Source: Lactobacillus sp. (GTDB taxonomy: Bacteria; Bacillota; Bacilli; Lactobacillales; Lactobacillaceae). From it: a stretch of 11,293 nucleotides of DNA. Below the pieces are notes generated by a model. That model did not search any database and was not told the DNA's origin. It saw nothing but the letters and a program-made list of their open reading frames with translations. Positions 1 through 8,317 of the stretch are shown one piece after another (positions within the stretch are counted from its first letter, which is position 1; each line of letters starts with the position of its first letter). The DNA lies in the NCBI GenBank assembly GCA_003482405.1, contig DMZB01000195.1, positions 1 to 11,293 on the forward strand, given 5' to 3'. A program made the translations under genes and the position numbers.

Positions 1-548
1 ATAAAGAATTTGGCAGACGTGGCACTTTAAAAAAAGATGCTATGGATAGCCGTATTAATACAGGATTTAATTTTGAGACAGGCACTGGTGGAGATAATTT
101 ATACGTGTTTGAATCACCAATTGATGCTTTGTCCTATTTTCAATTACATGCTGCTGAACTTAGTCAAACTAATAATTCTTTTCTTAGTCTCGATGGAGCC
201 GGGAGCAAAATCGGCACAGTGTCACGATATGCACAAGAATATCACCAGGAACTTTTTAAACAAGTACATTTGTGCTTGGATAACGATAATGCCGGAAAGA
301 TGGGCGAGCTGGAGTATTTAGATCAATACAACAGTTTGTATGGACAACCCGTGATTGAAGTCCCGCTGAAGGGCAAAGATTGGAACGAACAACTTACAAG
401 TGGTTTTGGACCTGGGCATACGCAGCTCTCGGCAAAAGAGTTCTTAACAGACTTGGCTAAAGTTCCTGTAGTTCAAAGAGATCCCAAACTCGATCACAAA
501 ATTAGTCAAGGATATAACAATATGTATTCGAAGAGTCGTGCCCGTTAA
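1..548 (+). CDS. Toprim/DUF3991 domain protein, LtrC-like, 3' end only
   Basis: This is the C-terminal 181 codons of a gene that enters from the left edge; the first whole codon is at base 3 and the frame is open to the edge, so the ATG at 42 is probably internal. The visible part is a Toprim-like fold. The first acidic motif is in VFESPIDALS, the second is the DND of LCLDNDNAG, and the KDWNEQL motif that closes this domain in DUF3991/Toprim proteins follows. A basic tail ends in SKSRAR. Proteins of this kind (LtrC of lactococcal pRS01 and relatives on enterococcal and lactobacillus plasmids) lie in conjugation regions and are thought to act as primase-like enzymes on transferred DNA. The missing N-terminus would show whether a zinc finger or relaxase-like domain is present. 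The family call is confident; the biochemical role is inferred. Confidence 0.85.
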   Translation, partial: KEFGRRGTLKKDAMDSRINTGFNFETGTGGDNLYVFESPIDALSYFQLHAAELSQTNNSFLSLDGAGSKIGTVSRYAQEYHQELFKQVHLCLDNDNAGKMGELEYLDQYNSLYGQPVIEVPLKGKDWNEQLTSGFGPGHTQLSAKEFLTDLAKVPVVQRDPKLDHKISQGYNNMYSKSRAR

Positions 549-562
549 GAGCACGGCTTTTT
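534..562 (+). terminator. Rho-independent terminator overlapping the Toprim gene stop
   Basis: Arms AGTCGTGC (534-541) and GCACGGCT (551-558) form an 8-bp stem with one G-U pair and a 9-base loop, followed by a short T run. The stop codon TAA (546-548) lies in the loop, so the last codons also encode the terminator. It separates the Toprim transcript from the adhesin promoter that follows at once. Confidence 0.8.
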
Positions 563-563
563 G

Positions 564-582
564 CGTGAGATGGCGAATGTTG
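564..582 (+). promoter_or_regulatory. Conserved promoter-upstream box, copy 1
   Basis: The 19-base stretch starting CGTGAGATGGCGAA matches the stretch at 5314-5332 at 18 of 19 positions. Both copies follow a terminator T run directly and run into a candidate -35 hexamer at the same offset. The position suggests a binding site for an activator or a shared promoter determinant. The factor is unknown. Confidence 0.6.
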
Positions 583-607
583 TTTCCATTGTGTAAAAGT
601 TCATGAT
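580..607 (+). promoter_or_regulatory. Candidate promoter of the adhesin gene
   Basis: TTGTTT (580-585), a 16-base spacer and CATGAT (602-607) form a weak sigma-A-like promoter. The topoisomerase promoter at 5330-5357 has the same spacing and the same offset from the conserved box. GGTGT follows the -10 element in both, near the expected transcription start. A poor consensus match plus a conserved upstream box fits a promoter that needs an activator. Confidence 0.5.
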
Positions 608-645
608 GCGTGGTGTAACGCAGAAATCATTCAGGAGATGGAAAT

Positions 646-3600
646 ATGATCAATATCAAGGCTCTACAGCAAGATGCGCTCGTCAAAGAGCACGTTAAGG
701 CGTATAAGGTCGGTAAGCAATGGGTGTTTGCGGGGATCTTTGTATTGTCGACTATGGGCATGATGGGGGCCGATTCAACAGCTCATGCTGATGCAACTCC
801 ATTAAGTTCAACAACGCCCGCTGTTGCAGCTCAACAAGAGGGGAAGACTAGTAGTCAGAGTGCGCCTTCCTCGAACCCCACAGCAGCCCCGTCCAATCAG
901 TCTCAGTCAGTTACATCTAACACAACTAAAAACAATGTAAGCACGCCAGTTTCTTTAGGTTCAACTAAGGCAGAGACCACGACCGACTCGGTTTCATCTT
1001 TACCGGCAACGTCACTGGCTCCAGCCAGTATGGCTAGCCAATCAACGCCATCTGCAACATCTACAGCTGTTCCTTCAGCAGTGAGTCAAGCAACATCTAC
1101 TGCTCCGGATTCGTTAGCCAATAAGGTCAGTCAGACGGCAAATTCGGAAACTAGTGCAACGAGTGTTGCTTCAGCAACTAGTACAACAACGTCGTCAGCT
1201 AATGGTTCACAAGCTGTTAGTGCAACAAGTGCAAGTAGCACTTCCTCGGCAGCTCAGAACTTAGCGACTTCTGCGACAGGTAAAACGTCGAATGCATCAC
1301 AATTTCAGGCAGCTAGTTCAACTAGTACGGCATCTGCCGAATCCCATATAGCTTCCATTGCCAGCCAAAGTGACGCATCCCAGAGTGTGAACACAGTTGA
1401 TCTAGGGGACGTGACAGATGCAGTAGCTCAGGCAGCTAAGAATCATGCGTCAGCGGTCTATGCAGCAAGTAAGACACCACAAGAATTAACACGAATAGCA
1501 GCGGCTAGCAATGTTACGAATACTGCTGGTCGATTGTCTCCAGATGAAACAACGCAAAACAAGCAAGGCCTGTTAATCACAAATGATAAGAACTCAATCA
1601 CAAGTTGGGCAGTTACCGGCTTACCTAGTGATATGACTCAAAATATTTATGATGCTAGCAATGTACCTACAAATATTAATTATTTGGCCTCGAGCAATGG
1701 CATCAAGGAACTTGACCTAAATGGGCCAATTGGAGCAGATACCAGTAACTTAAAAGTGGTTGGGACTTATGAACCAGCTGGTGCTTCTTTTAATGGGCAA
1801 AAGATTTCGAAAATTGTTGTCACATTTGATAAATTCAGTCCTTATTTGACAGATAAATCTTTGAATCGAGATATCATATTTAGCAACAATCTTTTTGGTG
1901 GTATGTGGACTGTTGGTTGGGATTATGATTTCACGCCTGTTTTTTATGATCAAAATGGAAATGTGATTGACTTGACTCCTAAGGATGGGGTTGCAGCGTT
2001 TCTTAGTTTTTGGTCTTTGAATAATGAGCCAACGGTTGATGGCAGTTGGACAATTGATCATTCATCGCACGTTACGGGTACTGATCAAGATCATGTCGAA
2101 TATGTTCAGGCAATGAATGGTCAGAAAGCGTACGTTGCGGATCATTCCTCGGTAATTGTTGACAACACGGGGAAAGCATATGCGCCTCATAACAATGATC
2201 CACAGCGTATGTTCGCAGACGCTGTCACTAATCCCGAATATGGTGGTGGAATTCCAGATTGGGATTGGTTAGGAAACAAGGATTATGCGCTGGGTGCTGT
2301 TATGTACCAGTTAAATGGTGGTACGAACACGTTTAGAGTTGGCATGAACTATAACAATGCGACTCCCCTTTTTAATAACCAAAGCTACTGGATTACGTTT
2401 GGCTCAGCTCCATTAGGTAATACGGCTTCGCCGGCGCCGGTAAAGACGGTCACAGACACCTCAGGACGTTCAATTGACGGCCAGAAAGTATTGCCCGGTA
2501 GCGTTATTAATTACAAGGTTGAACAGGACATTAACCACTTTGGTACCGATTTATTGTATCCGTATACTAACTTTGAAATTGATGATACGTTGCCTAACCA
2601 AGTCAATGGCCTGACTAGTGATTATAAATTAGTGGCCATCAATAATGATGGTTCACAATCGGACGTTGATACTGGCTGGTACAAGATTATAACGAGTGCT
2701 CAAGGTGTTGTATCTGCCTCGCTGATGAGTAATATTTTGGCTGATGGCACTTCAGGCTTCTATGCGCCAACTGCTAAGGGCTATGAGCTAGTAATGCCAG
2801 TTTCTGTCAAAATGGACGCCAGTGGGACGCTTGTTAATACGGCGTCTACAAACGTTGGTAAAACCCATCAAGATACTAACACGACGCACAATCCGGTTGT
2901 CTTGATTACTCCAACAAAAACGGTAACCGATCAAAATGGCAATGACATCAATGGTAAGAACTCTGTTCGTGGAGACACAAAAGATTACGAGATTTTGTGG
3001 GACTTACGCGACGTTGATGGCACTGCTTTGACACAAGACCAGATTAATAAAGGTGTGTCGATTTGGGACTTCTATCCAGCACGGTATGAGAGCATTCAAA
3101 AAGGCACCCTAGTAATCAAGGATGCCAATGGTAAAGACATTTCGAGTGAGGTCTCCATCGATTGGGATGATGCTGATGGCAAGTTTACTGTCTCGGCAAA
3201 AGATCCCGTTCAATTTATCACCGAGCACAAGGGAACTGAACCTAAAGTCGATTTTAAAACTACAGTTAAAGCTGATGTTGAAGGAGAGTCAGACAACACT
3301 GCACATCAGAACACGTTCGGCAATGACACACCGACAAACACAATTGGCACGCACGTGAACATTACGAAGCCAACTAAAGAGGTTGTTGCGAATACAACTG
3401 ATCCTACCAACATTGATGGCAAGAGCTTTGCACTTAATACCAATTTCGATTATGAAGTTGATAGCTCAACTCGGCCAGCCAATTATGCAGGGATCACTGA
3501 GTCTTGGACTGGTAGTGACTATCTTGATATTAAGCACGATCAATACAATGGTCAGACTAAGATTGTCACGACTCAAGACATTACGTTAGATAACGGCAGT

Positions 3601-5247
3601 GTCATTAAGGCCGGCCAGGACATCACAAATTACTTTACGACTGCCTATGATTCAGCGACAGGTCATTTGGGTATCGAGATGAATTCAGACTTGCTGAAGA
3701 TTTTGAATTCACCGATAAACAAAACTACGGCGCAAGGATGGAAAGGATTTATTGGTGTTAAGGCTATCGCCGTTGGAACTGCTACTAACAAGTGGCAAGA
3801 AGACTATAACAATACGCCTGACACTTCGAACACGGTCACTCACGTCACACCTAATGATCCGGCACCAACCAAGACAGTTGACGATGATAGCGGCAATGAT
3901 ATTGATAATAAAGCAGTTGCTCGTGGAGATCATTTAGATTATAACGGCACCTGGGACTTAACGGGATTCACTAATTGGGCATTTAATACCTCTAATTTCG
4001 ATGCAGGATTTGGCGAGTATGATCTTCTTGAAGGACCAGCAAAGATGGATCCTGATTCATTGAAATTTGCTGATGCAAATAGCCATGACATTACGGATCA
4101 ACTTGAAATAACCTGGGGGGTTGATCATAAATCGTTTACAGTCAAACCCAAAGGTGACATTAAATCGTTTGTTCAGAAATACGCGGGCACTAAGCTGTCA
4201 TTCACTTACACCGCAACACCGATCACTGGTGAGTCCGGCACGATAAAAAACACAATCTATCAAAATTCGTTTGGTCAGACTAGTAAAACGACCACAATGA
4301 TTAATCCATTGCCAAAGATGGATCCCAAAAAAGACATTGTTGTTAATGTTGGTGATCAGAAGAGTTTGGATGGTAAGGAAATTAAACTTGGTGACATTTT
4401 TGACTACAAGCTTGAATCAAGCGTGCGACCAGAAAATTATGGTGGTCAGACGATTGAATGGGGAGGAACTGATGATTTTGATGCCGTTCACGATGAGTTC
4501 ACAGGTCAATGGGAAGTATTAGCTGACCGAGATATTGTTGTCTCACCGACACTAACCTTGGAAAAAGGTACTGATATTTCACGTTATTTTACTATGACGT
4601 TTAATCCTGAAAAGCATCGAATTCATTTTGAAGCAACTCCAGAATTTGACAAGGTGCTAGATTCACCTGCAAATAAGGGATCACAACAGGCATGGTCTGC
4701 GTATGTCCAGATGAAGAGAATTGCTGCTGGCAAAGCGACAAACGTTTGGGTCGAAACCTACAACAATCAGGTTGTTAACTCCAACATTGTGACATCATTA
4801 ACGGAGGTGCCAAAGACACCAAAACCTGCAAAGCCAACAGTAATTAATCATTATTACACCAAAATTGTTAAACAGATTGTCCCAGGGCCTCCAGTTGTCG
4901 AGAAGGAAAAAGTTATAGAGAAGGTTCCAACACCAGTTATGGTCAAGTCTGAGCCGAAACCTGAAGTCAAGGTAGCAACTGCTGTTGCCCCAACACAAAA
5001 GCTTGTTGAAGTAAAAACACCTGTTAAACCGCAGCCAATGACTCAGTCAATTGCTGAAGTACCAAAGATTCAATTATCTGCTCCTAAAGTAGCTAAGGCT
5101 GAACAACAAAAGCCCGCTCCTGTGAAGATAGCCGAATTACCACACACTGGTGAATCTGATGACACTTACTTCGCCGTCGGTGGGTTACTGGCACTTGCTG
5201 GCATGGTGGGCGCATTTTCACTGCATAGAAAGAAACACTCTGCCTAG
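646..5247 (+). CDS. LPXTG-anchored antigen I/II- or PrgB-like surface adhesin
   Basis: This 1533-residue cell-wall protein probably mediates adhesion or donor-recipient aggregation. The start is fixed by AGGAGA 8 bases upstream and by a KxYKxGKxW signal peptide (KAYKVGKQW, residues 18-26), with likely cleavage after AHA48. Residues 50-255 are a Ser/Ala/Thr-rich stalk. Residues about 310-590 resemble the GbpC/Spa carbohydrate-binding domain of antigen I/II and PrgB proteins. Five C-terminal modules of about 150 residues follow (598-755, 756-908, 909-1073, 1074-1222, 1223-1385); they resemble the isopeptide-forming C domains of antigen I/II. Then comes a Pro/Lys/Val-rich wall-spanning region, LPHTG at 1498-1502, a hydrophobic helix and a basic tail (sortase A signal). 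The gene is monocistronic, with its own promoter and terminator. PrgB-type adhesins are encoded in conjugation loci, which fits the neighbours. The exact ligand cannot be read from sequence. Confidence 0.9.
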   Translation: MINIKALQQDALVKEHVKAYKVGKQWVFAGIFVLSTMGMMGADSTAHADATPLSSTTPAVAAQQEGKTSSQSAPSSNPTAAPSNQSQSVTSNTTKNNVSTPVSLGSTKAETTTDSVSSLPATSLAPASMASQSTPSATSTAVPSAVSQATSTAPDSLANKVSQTANSETSATSVASATSTTTSSANGSQAVSATSASSTSSAAQNLATSATGKTSNASQFQAASSTSTASAESHIASIASQSDASQSVNTVDLGDVTDAVAQAAKNHASAVYAASKTPQELTRIAAASNVTNTAGRLSPDETTQNKQGLLITNDKNSITSWAVTGLPSDMTQNIYDASNVPTNINYLASSNGIKELDLNGPIGADTSNLKVVGTYEPAGASFNGQKISKIVVTFDKFSPYLTDKSLNRDIIFSNNLFGGMWTVGWDYDFTPVFYDQNGNVIDLTPKDGVAAFLSFWSLNNEPTVDGSWTIDHSSHVTGTDQDHVEYVQAMNGQKAYVADHSSVIVDNTGKAYAPHNNDPQRMFADAVTNPEYGGGIPDWDWLGNKDYALGAVMYQLNGGTNTFRVGMNYNNATPLFNNQSYWITFGSAPLGNTASPAPVKTVTDTSGRSIDGQKVLPGSVINYKVEQDINHFGTDLLYPYTNFEIDDTLPNQVNGLTSDYKLVAINNDGSQSDVDTGWYKIITSAQGVVSASLMSNILADGTSGFYAPTAKGYELVMPVSVKMDASGTLVNTASTNVGKTHQDTNTTHNPVVLITPTKTVTDQNGNDINGKNSVRGDTKDYEILWDLRDVDGTALTQDQINKGVSIWDFYPARYESIQKGTLVIKDANGKDISSEVSIDWDDADGKFTVSAKDPVQFITEHKGTEPKVDFKTTVKADVEGESDNTAHQNTFGNDTPTNTIGTHVNITKPTKEVVANTTDPTNIDGKSFALNTNFDYEVDSSTRPANYAGITESWTGSDYLDIKHDQYNGQTKIVTTQDITLDNGSVIKAGQDITNYFTTAYDSATGHLGIEMNSDLLKILNSPINKTTAQGWKGFIGVKAIAVGTATNKWQEDYNNTPDTSNTVTHVTPNDPAPTKTVDDDSGNDIDNKAVARGDHLDYNGTWDLTGFTNWAFNTSNFDAGFGEYDLLEGPAKMDPDSLKFADANSHDITDQLEITWGVDHKSFTVKPKGDIKSFVQKYAGTKLSFTYTATPITGESGTIKNTIYQNSFGQTSKTTTMINPLPKMDPKKDIVVNVGDQKSLDGKEIKLGDIFDYKLESSVRPENYGGQTIEWGGTDDFDAVHDEFTGQWEVLADRDIVVSPTLTLEKGTDISRYFTMTFNPEKHRIHFEATPEFDKVLDSPANKGSQQAWSAYVQMKRIAAGKATNVWVETYNNQVVNSNIVTSLTEVPKTPKPAKPTVINHYYTKIVKQIVPGPPVVEKEKVIEKVPTPVMVKSEPKPEVKVATAVAPTQKLVEVKTPVKPQPMTQSIAEVPKIQLSAPKVAKAEQQKPAPVKIAELPHTGESDDTYFAVGGLLALAGMVGAFSLHRKKHSA
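793..1410 (+). repeat. Ser/Ala/Thr-rich low-complexity stalk of the adhesin
   Basis: About 206 codons are dominated by Ser, Ala, Thr and Gln, with recurring short phrases such as SATS and SSTS. No exact tandem unit is visible, so this is low complexity rather than a countable repeat array. It probably forms an extended, perhaps O-glycosylated, N-terminal region in front of the globular adhesin domain. Confidence 0.7.
2911..4800 (+). repeat. A-B-A-B duplicated adhesin modules
   Basis: Two kinds of module alternate in the protein. A modules start at residues 756 and 1074 (PTKTV, then a GD and a WDL motif, later GES). B modules start at residues 909 and 1223 (NYxG after an SSxRP motif, later SPxNK, then ATNxWxExYNN and SNxVT). 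The second A-B pair is therefore a diverged duplication of the first. The repeat is clear at protein level and has diverged in the DNA, so it is not recent. Confidence 0.75.
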
Positions 5248-5262
5248 AATTCGCATTTAAAT

Positions 5263-5313
5263 AAAGATCATTGAACTATTGCCGTTGAGCGATTGTTCAA
5301 TGATCTTTTTTTT
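5263..5313 (+). terminator. Strong Rho-independent terminator after the adhesin gene
   Basis: The 14-base arms AAAGATCATTGAAC (5263-5276) and GTTCAATGATCTTT (5295-5308) pair perfectly around an 18-base loop and lead into an unbroken T run ending at 5313. This should isolate the adhesin transcript from the topoisomerase operon. Confidence 0.92.
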
Positions 5314-5332
5314 CGTGAGATGGCGAAAGTTG
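5314..5332 (+). promoter_or_regulatory. Conserved promoter-upstream box, copy 2
   Basis: This is the second copy of the CGTGAGATGGCGAA box; it differs from the copy at 564-582 at one of 19 bases. It abuts the terminator T run and runs into the -35 element of the topoisomerase promoter. In this copy the ends TTTCG and CGAAA are inverted repeats around TGAGATGG; the first copy does not keep that symmetry. Confidence 0.6.
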
Positions 5333-5357
5333 AATGTATCTTTCAAACATTTATGGT
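5330..5357 (+). promoter_or_regulatory. Candidate promoter of the topoisomerase operon
   Basis: TTGAAT (5330-5335), a 16-base spacer and TATGGT (5352-5357) lie at the same offsets from the conserved box as the adhesin promoter elements. It is the only promoter candidate noted ahead of the three coupled genes that follow. Confidence 0.5.
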
Positions 5358-5389
5358 TACGGTGTTTCCTATTACAAATAGGCATGAAT

Positions 5390-5399
5390 GGATGTGATC
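5390..5399 (+). promoter_or_regulatory. Extended Shine-Dalgarno favouring a TTG start
   Basis: GGATGTGATC matches 9 of 10 bases of the extended consensus GGAGGTGATC, which is complementary to the 16S rRNA 3' end. Its GGATG core is 8 bases from TTG at 5403. The in-frame ATG at 5388 overlaps this site and has only a weak AGG (5380-5382) ahead of it. The TTG start is therefore preferred. Confidence 0.6.
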
Positions 5400-5402
5400 A
5401 AT

Positions 5403-7532
5403 TTGAAAACAGTGGTGATTGCCGAAAAGCACGAACAGGTAGCCAAGTATGTTGCTGGATTAGGCGGCTCGGCAAAAAAGTTTAATGGAGCTACACAATT
5501 AGAGCATGGTGATTTGGGTACAACAACAATTGTTGAGGCCTCAGGACATTTGGTCGGTCTGGTGGAGCCCGAAAAGTATGACGATAAATGGGCTGGTAGT
5601 TGGCGTTTAGACACGTTGCCGATGGTTCCTAAAGAATTCAAATTTGCTTTAACGGGCAAAATGGAAAAAAAGCGATTTGATATCATCCAGCGAGAAGTAA
5701 AGTGTGCTGATCAAATTGTCATTGCGACTGATCCTGATCGTGAGGGAGAAAATATTGCGTATTCAATTTTGGAACGTATTCCAGGCGCAATGAAGAAGCC
5801 AATCAAAAGACTGTGGCTCAATGATTTAACGCAAAAAGGCGTGGCTAAAGGCTTTGCGAATTTACGAGATGCGCGTGACACATACAATTACTTTACTGAA
5901 GCACGCACACGGCAGGAGGCGGATTGGTTAGTTGGGTTGAACATGACGCGACTAGTTACTCTTAAACTACAAAAACGCGGTTTTGAGGGTGTGTTTTCGG
6001 TCGGGCGAGTTCAGACACCCGTTTTGCAACTGATTGTGGACAATGATAACGCAATCAGGGATTTTAAGACTCAAAAATATTGGAAGCTAGTGCTTCATGA
6101 TTCTCGAAATAATGTTGATTACACGACTGATAAAAAAATCTCAACGAAAGCGGCTGCCCAAACAGCCTTGGCTGCTGCTCGTCAACAAACCGCAGTGGTT
6201 CAATCGGTATCGACCGAAGATAAGTCGACAACGGCTCCAAAACTATACTCACTCACTGATGTACAGGGCGAAGCGGCCAGTCAATTTGGATGGTCTAGCA
6301 CGTACACAGCTGATGTTTTGGAAACGACACATTTGACAGAATGGTTGACATACCCACGTACAGATGCAAATTACATCACAACTAACGAATTCAAGGGCCT
6401 GGCGTCATTTGCGCCGACAATTCAGAGTGCAATTGATTTGCCTTTCGATTTGGTTAATTTACAACCAAGGGCAGCGTTTATTAATGAAAAGGCAGTTCAG
6501 AAGGCGGGACACTCTGCCTTAACACCGACTTTGGTCGATCCAGGCTTAGATTTAGTCAACATTCAAGACGCAAAAACGCCAGGAGCACATTCGAAAGTGA
6601 TTCCGGCGGAGGATCGTCGAAAAATATATCGCATGATTGCACGTCGAGCACTGATGATGTTTGCGCCAGACATGAAAACGCGAGTGACCAGTATTGAAGT
6701 TGAGTGTGACGGACAACGATACAGTTTAAAGGCGGTCAAAACCACCGATGCTGGATTCAAATCAATCTTAAAAGAAACTGTCCGTAACGAGCAGACACCT
6801 GACGTTCAAGAGGGTCAACAACTAACACTTGAACCAAAGTTAATCGAAGGCACCACAAAGCCGCCAAAGCGATTTACCGAAGCGCAGGTGATTAAGTCGA
6901 TTTTTACTAAATATAACTTGGGCACGCCGGCGACAAAGTCAGAGATTTTGCACACAATTGTGGAGGTTCGTCGCTATGTTAATAAGAACACGAAAGGACA
7001 ATTAATTCCGACAGAACGAGGGATCACTTTAACGGAGTTTCTACGAGGATCAGTTTTTGTCAGTGCTAAGTTAACGTCCGCATGGGAAGATTATTTGGCC
7101 AAAATTGGCGATGGTTCTGGTAAACCACAAGTTTTCTTGGACAACGTTGTTAAATTAATCAGTGGTGGACTCAGCCACTATTCGACAGCAATCCCAGAGC
7201 TTAGCGCTACCCCAAAATATACAGCACCTGTCCGTAGTGATGCCATTGCGGACTGTCCGAAATGTAAAAACGGACAGATTAGTTTGGTGAGTGGTGAGAA
7301 AAATAGTGGGAAATACAGTTTTTACGGTTGTGATAATGAAAAGTGTAATTTTACATTGCCGCACAAGTTTGGGGCGAGTGTGCTGGAGGCAGATACGATT
7401 CGACAACTCTGCGTTAATAAAATAACCGATGTTTTACGTTTAAACGGGCGAAAAGGCAGTTATCAAGCCCGGTTGAAATTAAATAGCAAATACAAATTAG
7501 ACATGGATTTTGTGAAAGAAGGTCGTAAATGA
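5403..7532 (+). CDS. topB: Type IA DNA topoisomerase (topoisomerase III)
   Basis: This enzyme cuts and passes single DNA strands through a tyrosine link; element-borne copies probably relax or decatenate DNA during transfer. With the TTG start the protein has 709 residues and begins KTVVIAEK, as the family normally does; starting at ATG 5388 would add five residues. The N-terminal Toprim domain carries the DPDREG motif (D110, D112, E114). The core has a motif close to the family's ADWLVG-N-TR, and GRVQTP. The catalytic tyrosine is Y317 in LTYPRTD. HSALTPT matches the family's H-x-A-x-x-PT motif. A C-terminal four-cysteine zinc ribbon uses C618, C621, C643 and C648, a useful contrast with copies that end at the core. 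It is first in a three-gene operon and overlaps the next gene by ATGA. All key residues are present, so it should be active. It is more likely an element-borne copy than the chromosomal one. Confidence 0.93.
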   Translation: MKTVVIAEKHEQVAKYVAGLGGSAKKFNGATQLEHGDLGTTTIVEASGHLVGLVEPEKYDDKWAGSWRLDTLPMVPKEFKFALTGKMEKKRFDIIQREVKCADQIVIATDPDREGENIAYSILERIPGAMKKPIKRLWLNDLTQKGVAKGFANLRDARDTYNYFTEARTRQEADWLVGLNMTRLVTLKLQKRGFEGVFSVGRVQTPVLQLIVDNDNAIRDFKTQKYWKLVLHDSRNNVDYTTDKKISTKAAAQTALAAARQQTAVVQSVSTEDKSTTAPKLYSLTDVQGEAASQFGWSSTYTADVLETTHLTEWLTYPRTDANYITTNEFKGLASFAPTIQSAIDLPFDLVNLQPRAAFINEKAVQKAGHSALTPTLVDPGLDLVNIQDAKTPGAHSKVIPAEDRRKIYRMIARRALMMFAPDMKTRVTSIEVECDGQRYSLKAVKTTDAGFKSILKETVRNEQTPDVQEGQQLTLEPKLIEGTTKPPKRFTEAQVIKSIFTKYNLGTPATKSEILHTIVEVRRYVNKNTKGQLIPTERGITLTEFLRGSVFVSAKLTSAWEDYLAKIGDGSGKPQVFLDNVVKLISGGLSHYSTAIPELSATPKYTAPVRSDAIADCPKCKNGQISLVSGEKNSGKYSFYGCDNEKCNFTLPHKFGASVLEADTIRQLCVNKITDVLRLNGRKGSYQARLKLNSKYKLDMDFVKEGRK

Positions 7533-8317
7533 TGCAGCTTAAACAATTAAGTTATCGACAAGGTGTTCCAGTGCGTACCAAGTTGGGATCCGTGGTACTC
7601 CAGTTAACGTTCGCTGACGCGTCCAATGAATTGCTGAAGGTTAGTGTGTCGAAAACCCAATTGCATGAACAATTTGGCTCTTTGGAGGACTTAGTTCCTG
7701 GTGACACTTACTCTTTGGTTTTTAAAACGTTGCTTGAAGAGACAACAGGAGCCAGCATATTGTGTTTAGAAGCAGCGCAACGGTCTCTAAGCAAAACCAA
7801 AGAGACAACCGATTCGCTTAGTAATGGCAGACGCGAGCAATCTCACTTTGAACCTAAAAATTTAAACACGACAGAGGCAACATCAGATGTAACAGATGGG
7901 TTGCCACCAGAGAGTGCGCATCGACACATTATTGGGGAACCAGGGCCAAATCAACATGATCAATCAAGTGTGGACTCCGCTGATGCAGTTGCCAAACTGA
8001 CTGATAGCTATGGAGTTGAACCAGAAAGTCAGTCTGCGGTGGCACATTCGTCAGGCGTCAAAGCCTTGAATGACTACTTGGCTGGAAGTGTGGCCGCTGA
8101 GAGTAGTGAATCGAAAAGTGTTCAGCCTTTAACCTATCACGGGCAGGCCGATTATAGTCATTTAACACATGCTCAGAGCACTGCACCGGATCCTGATACC
8201 CAAGATGCTGGTACAGCAGATGACGCCCGTGAATCCTTTACGCAAGGTGCAGCTTCTTCGGCTGATAGCAGTGAGGGCTCTGAAGATGCTGACGATTTTC
8301 CGGGTGGTGGTTGGTAA
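7529..8317 (+). CDS. SSB-like protein: beta-rich N-domain, disordered linker, acidic tail
   Basis: I do not recognise a named family. The 262-residue protein has three parts. Residues 1 to about 88 alternate hydrophobic and polar stretches (SVVLQLTF, LLKVSVSK, GDTYSLVFKTL, SILCLEA), consistent with a small OB-like beta barrel. Residues about 90-245 are Ser/Asp/Glu/Gln/Thr-rich and probably disordered. The end is acidic and aromatic (EDADDFPGGGW). This order resembles bacterial SSB, whose acidic tip recruits partner proteins. The start overlaps the topoisomerase stop (ATGATG, with AAGAAGG upstream; the ATG at 7532 is equally possible), and the stop overlaps the Clp-like start. Translation is therefore probably coupled to both. 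The GGGTGG coding the Gly-rich end is also the Shine-Dalgarno of the next gene, so part of the tail may be constrained by that role. The gene is confident; the SSB-like role is inference. Confidence 0.8.
   Translation: MMQLKQLSYRQGVPVRTKLGSVVLQLTFADASNELLKVSVSKTQLHEQFGSLEDLVPGDTYSLVFKTLLEETTGASILCLEAAQRSLSKTKETTDSLSNGRREQSHFEPKNLNTTEATSDVTDGLPPESAHRHIIGEPGPNQHDQSSVDSADAVAKLTDSYGVEPESQSAVAHSSGVKALNDYLAGSVAAESSESKSVQPLTYHGQADYSHLTHAQSTAPDPDTQDAGTADDARESFTQGAASSADSSEGSEDADDFPGGGW

Noticed and set aside
793..1410. A possible tandem repeat or CRISPR-like array in the adhesin stalk.
   Set aside because: The similarity comes from Ser/Ala/Thr codon bias; there is no regular unit length and no repeat-spacer structure.
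4798..4998. A Trp/Leu/Asn-rich minus-strand frame opposite the adhesin wall-spanning region.
   Set aside because: Its odd composition mirrors the Pro/Lys/Val-rich coding strand; I found no supporting features for it.
5248..5402. A small gene between adhesin and topoisomerase (frame at 5279-5485).
   Set aside because: The frame covers the terminator loop, conserved box and promoter and then shadows the topoisomerase; I see no ribosome site or recognisable protein for it.
8311..8316. TTG at 8311 as the start of the Clp-like ATPase, adding two residues.
   Set aside because: The Shine-Dalgarno GGTGG ends at 8310, leaving no spacer to TTG 8311, while ATG 8317 has a 6-base spacer and a typical TAATG overlap.
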